From: Isotricha intestinalis
Lineage: Eukaryota > Ciliophora > Litostomatea > Vestibuliferida > Isotrichidae
DNA length: 20,241 nt
Direction of reading: 5' to 3'
Assembly (NCBI GenBank): GCA_023807065.1
Contig: JAJJLU010000747.1
Span: forward strand, 1-20,241
Shown here: positions 1 through 7,463 of the stretch, one piece after another
Layout: each line of letters begins with the position of its first letter
Position numbering within the stretch: the stretch's first letter is position 1
Notes under the pieces: model-generated
The model's database searches: none
Told to the model about the DNA's origin: nothing
What the model saw: only the letters and a program-made list of their open reading frames with translations
Position numbers and translations under genes: made by a program

Positions 1-35
1 CCCCAATCCCCAATCCCCAATCCCCAATCCCCAAT
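1..35. repeat. Telomeric repeat array, (CCCCAAT)x5
   Basis: Five perfect tandem 7-base units CCCCAAT occupy the first 35 bases and then stop abruptly at unique A+T-rich DNA. The C-rich strand runs 5' to 3' into the window, so the G-rich strand (ATTGGGG)n would be the 3' end, which is the correct polarity for a chromosome end. From established knowledge, ciliates have C4A2 (Tetrahymena) or C4A4 (Oxytricha) repeats; C4A2T is a close variant. The array is short because the assembly or window starts here. Confidence 0.93.
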
Positions 36-66
36 AAATATTTAACTTCATCTACAAAAATTTGTT

Positions 67-648
67 TCAAATAATAAAAATTTGTATTTTAAATAAATTA
101 TATAAATGCCTAAGATTATTAATATAAAAAGTACCATTAAATAAATGATTAAAAGAATATTTTAAAGTACCAATTATTGTTATAGATTTTCCTATTCCTG
201 AAAAACCATAAAAATTCATTATTTTAATTTTACAATTTCTAATATATAGAATAAAGTTTTCCCTTTCTTTATTGTTAAAAACAACAAAAGGTTCATTTTT
301 TATTACATTTCTATAACAAAAATAAATTAAATAATTTTGTTCAAAATTTAAAGGTGATTTAAATTCATAATCTATAAAATTATTATTTACATTATTATTA
401 TCAATATTTTGAAGTTCATTTTCACTTAGTATATTATAAAAAAAAGATTCTTCAACATATAAAATTTCATCAGAATGAATTATAAAAATATAATAATTGA
501 AATCTTTTAAAGTATCATTCTTATATTTGAGTTTTGGGATTTTAAAATTAAATAATTCAATTAATGATTTAAATTGTTCATCACAAAAAATTTCAAAATC
601 TAAAAATTGATTTGTTGATGTTTTAATTTTTAATGGTAATGGTTTCAT
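67..648 (-). CDS. Largest open block of the P-loop relic (193 codons)
   Basis: This is the only lesion-free stretch of the relic, opening with ATG at 648 and ending at a TGA at 64-66. Residues 148-155 read GFSGIGKS, matching GxxxxGK[ST] (Walker A; bases 184-207), and are followed by a hydrophobic helix-like stretch. Walker B and the other NTPase motifs are absent because the chromosome ends. The same frame continues upstream of this ATG through three stops (664, 670, 688) into further protein-like sequence, so the ATG is probably an internal Met and not a true start. It could still be expressed as a short protein, but I regard it as the surviving 3' part of a pseudogene. Confidence 0.35.
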   Translation of the reverse strand: MKPLPLKIKTSTNQFLDFEIFCDEQFKSLIELFNFKIPKLKYKNDTLKDFNYYIFIIHSDEILYVEESFFYNILSENELQNIDNNNVNNNFIDYEFKSPLNFEQNYLIYFCYRNVIKNEPFVVFNNKERENFILYIRNCKIKIMNFYGFSGIGKSITIIGTLKYSFNHLFNGTFYINNLRHLYNLFKIQIFII

Positions 649-1440
649 TAAACAATGAAGATATTAATTTTAAATGAGTAAAGAGAATCATAAATTATCC
701 ATTTCATCAATAAATATATTTTGAAATAACATAGATTCATTCTTATTTTTTATTTTTGAAATTATATCATTTTTCTTTTCTTAAATTTTTTTGTATAAAT
801 AAGAAAGAGTGATTCCTTATTTTTATCTATTATCATTTCATTTATTTTAGATATTCCATAATAAAATGGTTTAGAAGTTTTTGGCTCCATTATTATTAAA
901 TGTTTATGAAATTGGATAAAAATAATAATTTTTTAGTTTATTGGCAAAATTTTAGAAAACTATAGTATTATTAGATTAATCTTATTTTTTTTTGAATATT
1001 TAAATAATCATTAAATTTATTATAATTATAAATTATTTTTACTAATTTTCAAATTTTTATTAATAAATGAATCTTCAACTTTATCCATAATCATTTTTTG
1101 TATTTTTATTATATTTATTTATATTTCTTCATCAATAATAATATTATTTTATTGAGTAATTTCAAAAATTTTTAAATCAAGAATAATACCCTTAGAAAAA
1201 GAAAAACTTATTGAAATATTAATAAATTATATTTTTATCATGAAATTCATTTTCCCTTTTAAGAGTTGAAGTCTTTTTTAAATGATTGAAATTATTTCAT
1301 TTTCTGGTTTTGTATTATTTTAAAAAAATAATATCCTCAATATTTAATTTTTGTAACATTTTTTTTAATTCTTGTTTTTACCAATTTTCCTTAAAAACAA
1401 TTTTTACAAATTGTAAACAAAAAAAAATTTATATCCAAGT
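67..1440 (-). pseudogene. Degenerate P-loop NTPase-like gene cut off by the telomere
   Basis: On the minus strand, protein-like sequence runs from about 1440 down to 67, but in pieces. It changes frame near 1320, 1040, 985 (inside a run of nine A) and 773 (inside an A-run), and it contains in-frame stops. The stops are TAA ending at 1429, 1378, 1278, 1227, 1149, 1119, 933, 670 and 664, TAG at 960 and TGA at 688. The pieces read like one protein, with blocks such as IIDEE (about 1139-1125) and MEPKTSKPFYYGISKINE (890-837). The 3' block (67-648) is open and carries a Walker A motif. Only 38 codons follow the P-loop before a TGA, and the telomere begins about 30 bp later, so the rest of any NTPase domain is missing. 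I infer a relic truncated by chromosome breakage and telomere addition. The family is not identified; a STAND-like or other P-loop ATPase is possible. Confidence 0.7.
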
Positions 1441-1495
1441 AAAAAATAATGAAATGAATAAAAATTAAAATAAAAAATAAAAAAACATTCTAAAA

Positions 1496-2188
1496 ATGAC
1501 AGAAGAATTTGATTTAATATTTAAAATAGTAATAATAGGTGACAGTGGAGTAGGAAAGACAAATTTAATAGGTCGTTACTTAAAAAATGAATATAAAGAA
1601 GATTCAAAAGCAACAGTGGGAGTAGAATTTGGTGAAAAAAAATATGAAATAAACGGATTAAAAATAAAAGCTCAAATATGGGATACAGCAGGACAAGAAA
1701 GATATAGAGCAATAACAAGTATGTATTATAAAGGAGCAAAAGGTGGTTTAATTGTTTTTGATTTATCTTCAAAATCAACTTTTCAAAATGTTGAAAAATG
1801 GTTTAATGAAATTAAAAAAACTGCAGATCCTACTATAAATTTAATTTTAATTGGAAATAAAAGTGATTTAAAAGATAAAAGACAAATTTCTACTGAAGAA
1901 GGAGAAAATAAAGCTAAAGAAATGAATGTTGCATATTTAGAAACTTCAGCTTTAAATGCTGACAATGTTGATAAAGCTTTTGATCTTTTAATTCAAGAAA
2001 TTACTAAAAAAATGAAAAAAGAAATTGAAGAAGAAGAATATGAAGAAAATGATATTCATGATGATAATAAAATCCAAGATGTTAAAGAAAATAAAACTAT
2101 TAATTTAAATACTAATAATAAAGTAAGTAAAGGAAATTTGAAAGAAAATTGTTGTCAAAATATACCTATTTTTAAAGATAAGAAATAA
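1496..2188 (+). CDS. Rab11-like small GTPase
   Basis: A 230-residue Rab-family GTPase with every nucleotide-binding motif. The P-loop GDSGVGKT is at 15-22, the switch I Thr at 40 lies in ATVGVEF, WDTAGQE is at 62-68, NKSD is at 121-124 and ETSAL is at 149-153. RYRAITSMYYKGA after switch II, with KAQIWDTAGQE before it, is the Rab11/Rab25 pattern; this group directs recycling-endosome and post-Golgi traffic and cycles between GDP-cytosolic and GTP-membrane forms. The hypervariable tail (about 180-215) is very acidic and Asn-rich. The likely prenyl acceptor Cys219-Cys220 is followed by ten further residues, whereas typical Rabs end in CC or CXC. Start: the first ATG after an A-rich leader, giving the usual short Rab N-terminus. 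Codon choice switches from A-ending to T-ending near codon 83. Assignment to the Rab family is certain; the Rab11 subgroup is likely. Confidence 0.93.
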   Translation: MTEEFDLIFKIVIIGDSGVGKTNLIGRYLKNEYKEDSKATVGVEFGEKKYEINGLKIKAQIWDTAGQERYRAITSMYYKGAKGGLIVFDLSSKSTFQNVEKWFNEIKKTADPTINLILIGNKSDLKDKRQISTEEGENKAKEMNVAYLETSALNADNVDKAFDLLIQEITKKMKKEIEEEEYEENDIHDDNKIQDVKENKTINLNTNNKVSKGNLKENCCQNIPIFKDKK

Positions 2189-2315
2189 CTTTTGATAAAA
2201 TTTTAGTATTTATTTTTACGTTAATTTCCAATAATTTAATATTTAAATTTTTAAATTGAGTAAAAAAATAAAATCAAATAAATATTAAAAAAAAATAAAA
2301 AAATTTTCTAAATAA

Positions 2316-4529
2316 ATGAGATATCACGTAAAAGGAGGAACATGGAAAAATGTAGAAGACGAAATTTTGAAAGCATCAGTAATGAAATATGGATTAAACC
2401 AATGGTCAAGAGTAAGTAGTCTCCTTGTTCGTAAATCAGCAAAACAATGTAAAGAGAGATGGTATGAATGGTTAGATCCAAAAATAAAAAAAACTCCATG
2501 GACAAAAGACGAAGAAGAAAAATTATTAAACTTAGCAAAGATGTTTCCATGTCAATGGAAGACGATAGCACCATTCGTAGGTAGAACAGCATTCCAATGT
2601 ATTGAACACTACGAGTACCTTTTGGACATGGCTCAGGGTCGAACTCCATCATCCAATGATCCTCGTAAATTACGTCCAGGAGAGGTAGACCCTAATCCAG
2701 AAGCAAGACCAGCACGACCAGATCCTATTGATTTAGATGAGGACATGAAGGAGACACTTAATGAAGCAAGGGCGAGAGTAGCGAATACTAGAGGAAAAAA
2801 AGCAAAGAGAAAAATTAGAGAGAAACAATTAGAAGAAGCAAGAAGATTAGCTGCTTTACAAAAGAAAAGAGAATTAAAAAGTGCTGGTATTGAAATCACT
2901 TTAAGATTACCTAAGAAAAAGAAAAAAGAAATGAATTATAATGTTGATATTCCTTTTAAGAGAGATGTTCCTATTGGAAGTTGGAGTCAGTTTTTAGAAG
3001 AAACTCCAGGACCTGATAAATTTAAAGCTGGAATTTCTTTACAATTTTTAGATAATAGAAATAGAGATATTGAGGAAGAAAAACAAAGGAAAATAGATGA
3101 AAAGAGAATGAAAGATTTAAAAAATTCTAATTTACCTAAAGCATTTGAAATGATTAATAAGATTAATGATCCTGTTAGTGAAATTAGAAGGAAAAAAATA
3201 AATTTACCTGAAAGTAATATTAGTGAAAATGAATTAAGAGAAATAAAGAAAATTACAAATAATGATTTGAGTGAAAAAAAAAAGAATTTTAATAGTATAA
3301 GTATGGATTATTTAGGGAGAGGAAGTGAAAATATTTTAAATGTTTTAGGAAGTGAAATTAGAACTCCTTTACAAGAAAATAAAATAGAAAAAGAAGCTAA
3401 AATATTATATAATTTAAAAGAAAGTGAAACGCCTTTATTAGGAGGAGAAAAATCAAAAGAAGATTTAGATAATTATTTAGATAATATGATGAAAAATAAA
3501 AATGAAAAATCAAGTGATAAAGGATTTAAAACTCCTCTTCCTGTAAATAATAATAATTATTCAATTATGAGAACTCCAAATTCATCAAAAGATAATTTGA
3601 GTAATTATAACGAAAGTCATAATAATGAATGGGAAAGTAATTTGGAAGAAAGTAATTTAAATATTAGTAGAAATATTCAAAAAGTAAAATCTCTTTTTGC
3701 TAATTTACCAAAACCAAAAAATGAAATTGAATTAATGATTGATGATGATGATAATAATAATAATAATTATAATATAAATGAAGATAAAATTGATATTGTT
3801 AAAGATGCTGAAGATGTTTTAAAAGAAAATATTATTAAAGAAAAAAAAATTAAGGAAATTAAAGAAAAATTAAAAAGTGAAGTTATAAGAAAAAATTATC
3901 CGAAAATTAATTTGAATGATAAAAATTGGAATTTATATAAAAATAATATAGAAGAATTAAATAAAAGTGAAAATGAATATATTAATGAAGCAAATAAACT
4001 TATTAATGAAGAAATGTTTAAATTAATTAATAATGATAATAAAAAAGAAGATAATGAAGAATTTAATATTACTTTAGATGAAAAAGAAGAAATTGAAAAA
4101 CTTATTGAAGATGAAGTTAAATTAATTAAAAAAAAATCTAATGAAGAATTAAATGAATTAAGAGAAAAATATTTAAATGAAAATATTTTATTTTTAGATG
4201 ATGAAAAAGGATTTATTAATAAAGAAGATTCTAAGTTTTTAATATTTGAAGAAAAATATAAAAAATTAAATTCACAATATTTAAAACAAAAAACTTATAA
4301 TGATAAATTAAAGAATAAAACTACAATTTTAACTAATGGTTATATTATGAATTTTAATAAATGCTTATCTCAATATAATACTTTATTTAAAGAAATTAAT
4401 GAATTAAATGAAAATAAGAAATTATATGAAAATATTTTAAAAGAAGAAGGATTAATTTTTTTCCAAAGAAAATCAGAAAAAGAAGAAGAATTAAACCAAT
4501 TAAATAAATTAAAAAAAAAGTATATATAA
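2316..4529 (+). CDS. CDC5L: CDC5L/Cef1, Myb-type pre-mRNA splicing factor
   Basis: 737 residues. The first 105 residues are two Myb repeats: R2 with W10, W30 and W49, and R3 with W62 and W81. They contain blocks diagnostic of CDC5L/Cef1, including ASVMKYGLNQWSRV, KSAKQCKERWYEWLDP and the DPRKLRPGEVDPNPEARPARPDPIDLDED region at roughly 115-145. The basic segment GKKAKRKIREKQLEEARR and LAALQKKREL (about 160-185) is also conserved. CDC5L is a core subunit of the Prp19/NineTeen complex in the spliceosome, acting in the nucleus during catalytic activation; its C-terminal part binds PRP19 and PLRG1 partners. Here the C-terminal two-thirds is Asn/Lys/Glu-rich with predicted coiled coil and is poorly conserved. 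The length is close to human CDC5L (about 800). The 5' quarter is visibly richer in G+C than the rest. It follows the Rab gene by 127 bp on the same strand. Confidence 0.96.
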   Translation: MRYHVKGGTWKNVEDEILKASVMKYGLNQWSRVSSLLVRKSAKQCKERWYEWLDPKIKKTPWTKDEEEKLLNLAKMFPCQWKTIAPFVGRTAFQCIEHYEYLLDMAQGRTPSSNDPRKLRPGEVDPNPEARPARPDPIDLDEDMKETLNEARARVANTRGKKAKRKIREKQLEEARRLAALQKKRELKSAGIEITLRLPKKKKKEMNYNVDIPFKRDVPIGSWSQFLEETPGPDKFKAGISLQFLDNRNRDIEEEKQRKIDEKRMKDLKNSNLPKAFEMINKINDPVSEIRRKKINLPESNISENELREIKKITNNDLSEKKKNFNSISMDYLGRGSENILNVLGSEIRTPLQENKIEKEAKILYNLKESETPLLGGEKSKEDLDNYLDNMMKNKNEKSSDKGFKTPLPVNNNNYSIMRTPNSSKDNLSNYNESHNNEWESNLEESNLNISRNIQKVKSLFANLPKPKNEIELMIDDDDNNNNNYNINEDKIDIVKDAEDVLKENIIKEKKIKEIKEKLKSEVIRKNYPKINLNDKNWNLYKNNIEELNKSENEYINEANKLINEEMFKLINNDNKKEDNEEFNITLDEKEEIEKLIEDEVKLIKKKSNEELNELREKYLNENILFLDDEKGFINKEDSKFLIFEEKYKKLNSQYLKQKTYNDKLKNKTTILTNGYIMNFNKCLSQYNTLFKEINELNENKKLYENILKEEGLIFFQRKSEKEEELNQLNKLKKKYI

Positions 4530-4763
4530 TTTAAATTTTATTTTAAAATATATATATATATAAATTTAATTTATCATAAAATAACAAATAAATAAAAAGC
4601 CTTAACTATAAATTAATATATTATTTATTTAAGAAGAAAAGTATTAGAAAATGAAGTTTTTGTGTAAAATTTAGAAATAAATTAAAAAAATAAATAAAAT
4701 TAAAATCACTCAGTCAAAATTTTTAAAACTTTTTAACAAAAAAAAAGAAAAAAATTTTTAATT

Positions 4764-5684
4764 TTAATGAGAGCATAACTCTACCATAATTTTTTTATAA
4801 TCCCCAGCTAAATCATTTTTAATATCATTAACCATATCTCTATCATATAATTTTTTATAACACTCTTTAATTTGGTTCATATCAACTTCATCTCTGGAAA
4901 TAAGAATTCTCATAAGTAAGGTATCTTTAGTTCCAGCACCTTTAATAGCATCTCTTACTCTAGTAGCAAAATATTCAGAAGGATTAATAATAGCATAAAC
5001 AACAGTTTTTAATAATTTTTTCACTTTTCCAGAAAATTCACTTTCAATTGCTTGAATTAAACTTTTTTTAGATAATTTACTATATTCATCGTTAATAATA
5101 GTTATTTCACTTGGATTACTTTTAATTAATATATCATAAAAAACTTTTTCATTAGTTCCCATTTTTCCTTCTCCTGCTTTATATAAGCTTTCTGCTTTTT
5201 CTTTACAAACATTATTATCAACTTTAAATGAATCATCACGAGCACATTGAAGTAAAGATACAATTAAATCTTTTAATTCACCTGATAATTCACCACTAAC
5301 ATCAGTTATTAATTCCTTTCCAAACATTTCTCTATATGTTTTATGTATTTGTTGAATATACCAATTTGGTCTTGTTGCTATTATTTCTATTAAAGCATCT
5401 TCATCTGTTCCTATTCCTTTCATTGCTTTTTTTATTTGAGAACAATCATATTCATAGGGAGTTTGAAATAATCCTACCACCACATCTTCTAATTTACCTC
5501 TAAGCTCACTTTTTAAATCTTTTATTAAATCTCGATTAAATTGCTTTTTAAATGATTCTTTTATTTGCTGACGTTCTGAATTTTTCCTATTTGCTACTAT
5601 TTTTATTATTGCGTCTTCGTCTGTTCCTAAACCTTTCATTGCTTTACGTAAATCAGCAGCATCTTGTTCTATATTTACTGTCAT
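4764..5684 (-). CDS. Annexin, four-repeat Ca2+-dependent phospholipid-binding protein
   Basis: From Met at 5684 the protein has 306 residues and four annexin repeats. Type II Ca2+ sites follow the GxGT pattern: KGLGTDED at 17-24 with acidic cap E60, KGIGTDED at 89-96 with cap E132, GKMGTNE at 173-179 in the usually divergent repeat 3, and GAGT at 249-252. Annexins bind acidic membranes reversibly with Ca2+ and act in membrane repair, trafficking and cortex organisation. The frame is open 29 codons further upstream to an ATG at 5771, but that extension is A+T-type leader sequence, whereas the ATG at 5684 follows an A-run and gives a normal short annexin N-terminus, so I chose it. It is convergent with CDC5L (234 bp apart). 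Annexins are not a commonly discussed ciliate family, so transfer or lineage retention is worth testing. Confidence 0.94.
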   Translation of the reverse strand: MTVNIEQDAADLRKAMKGLGTDEDAIIKIVANRKNSERQQIKESFKKQFNRDLIKDLKSELRGKLEDVVVGLFQTPYEYDCSQIKKAMKGIGTDEDALIEIIATRPNWYIQQIHKTYREMFGKELITDVSGELSGELKDLIVSLLQCARDDSFKVDNNVCKEKAESLYKAGEGKMGTNEKVFYDILIKSNPSEITIINDEYSKLSKKSLIQAIESEFSGKVKKLLKTVVYAIINPSEYFATRVRDAIKGAGTKDTLLMRILISRDEVDMNQIKECYKKLYDRDMVNDIKNDLAGDYKKIMVELCSH

Positions 5685-5922
5685 TTTTTTTAATATATTA
5701 TTATTTTTTAAGGAATTTTTTTCAGGAATATTTAATAAAAATAAACAAATTGAATTCATAATAAAAATCATAAGAAAAATATTATAAAAAAAACAAAAAA
5801 GCTTTTTTTAAAACTATTATATTCCAAATATACTTTAATTATATAAAAAACATAATAAAAAGTATAAAAGAAAACGAATCAAGAAAAATATATAAACCAA
5901 AAAACAAAAATTAAAAAGAACT

Positions 5923-6530
5923 TTATCTTCTTTCGCCAGGTAATTCAAACCTACAAACAGGACAAGTATTCTTAGACTTAAGCCAAGTTAAACAGCATTC
6001 CCAATGAAACATATGTCCACAAGGAAGTAAAACAGTTTCTTCTCCTTTTCCAACATTATACAGGCAAATACAACATTGTGGATATTCAAATTTCCCTTTA
6101 TTATCTTTTTTACAATATTTTTCACTCATAGGAAATCTTTTTAATTTATCTAAAGCTTCTTTTGTTGTTGGAGGATGTTTGTTTCTTTCTGCTTCTTCTC
6201 TATTTCTTCTTACAATTTCAATTAATTGACTAAAGAAATTTCCTAAATTACTTCTAAAATTACTTGAGAAATTATCACGGAAATTTCCATTAAAGTTAGA
6301 ACCGAAATTTAAGAATGATTGATCAAATACATCATCATTAATATTATGTCTTAATACTCTTATTACTATTGGTCTTCCTTCATTTTGAAATGTTATTATT
6401 TGAGGTTGAGATATCATTATTGGAGAATTTAATCCTGTCATTAAACCAAATAAATTACCAAATATATTTCCTAAAATATTTCCACTGTTTGGATCTACAC
6501 TTCTTTCACGAAAACGAGGATTATTTTGTC

Positions 6531-6582
<52 letters not shown>

Positions 6583-7185
6583 GTTTTGAGATGAACCAAA
6601 GTTAAAAAAGTTAGAAAATATATTATCTGTAAATCTATTATGATGTTCATTTTGATTTTCCATATTATTATATCTTTCATTTCTCTGACCACCATTATTT
6701 GAATATGGATTTTGACTTTGGAATCTCCTTCTTTGTCTTTCTCTTTCTCTTTCTCTTTCTTCTCTTTCTTCTCTTTCTTTCTCTCTTTTTTTTTCTCTTT
6801 CTTCTCTTTCTCTATTATTCATTCTTGGAATATTATTATTTGAATTTCTTGGAACATTAGATCTTATAAAATTATTATATCTACTATTATTCATATTTGA
6901 ATTATTATTATTTGAGTTTTTCTTATGAGAAGGAGGTCGATTATAAACATTTGAATAATTACTAAATATATTTTTATCAGGACGAATTGGTTCATTATTT
7001 TTTTCTCCTTCTTTATTATTTTTCTTTTTTAATAATTTATATTCATTTTCTGATATTTCATCTAATAATCCTCCACAGTTTGTACATTTTATATTAAATT
7101 GCATTGTACTAACTAATTGACTTTCACTTTGCTTACATTTTAAACATTTAAATCTCTTTCTAACTAATCGACTACTACTGTTCAT
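5923..7185 (-). CDS. RING-H2 E3 ubiquitin ligase with N-terminal zinc ribbon (RNF115/126-like layout)
   Basis: 420 residues. A zinc-ribbon motif with C14-x2-C17 and C34-x2-C37 sits at the N-terminus, followed by LLDEISE, like the N-terminal zinc finger of BCA2/RNF126-type ligases. A complete RING-H2 lies at the C-terminus: C371, C374, C389, H391, H394, C397, C408 and C411. The middle is disordered, with basic/acidic RE repeats (about 125-155), a pure Asn run (AAT codons) and an FxSNF/GNF-rich stretch. From the family, such proteins recruit E2 enzymes through the RING, and the N-terminal ribbon can bind ubiquitin or cargo chaperones. The domain order is seen; the substrate is unknown. The start follows an A-run and is divergent from the next gene (278 bp). 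Confidence 0.88.
6531..6582 (+). repeat. ATT trinucleotide microsatellite (Asn run in the RING gene)
   Basis: An uninterrupted series of ATT units on the plus strand (AAT on the coding minus strand) encodes the long Asn run in the middle of the RING protein. Pure units without synonymous AAC codons suggest recent slippage expansion, and length is probably polymorphic. The other frames stay open across it only because of the repeat. Confidence 0.85.
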
Positions 7186-7463
7186 TTTTCTTTTTTTAAT
7201 TTTTTTTTTTTTTGATTTTTGTATTAAATTTAGGCTATTTAATTAATTCTATTTATTTTATTTTTATTTTTATTAGATAATTTAGTTTGAAAAAGGGAAT
7301 CAAATATAAATTATTTTTTCATATTTATTAATAAAATGATTTTTAAGATATTTGACAAAAATAAAAAAATAATTAAACAAAACCTTTATAAACAATAATA
7401 AAAAAATTAATTTTTATTATAAATAACAATTATAAAAAAACAATAATTTTTATAATCCACAAA

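Noticed and set aside
1286..1468. 60-codon plus-strand open frame just upstream of the Rab gene
   Set aside because: It is antisense to a more coherent minus-strand relic and consists mainly of Phe, Ile and Lys from A/T runs.
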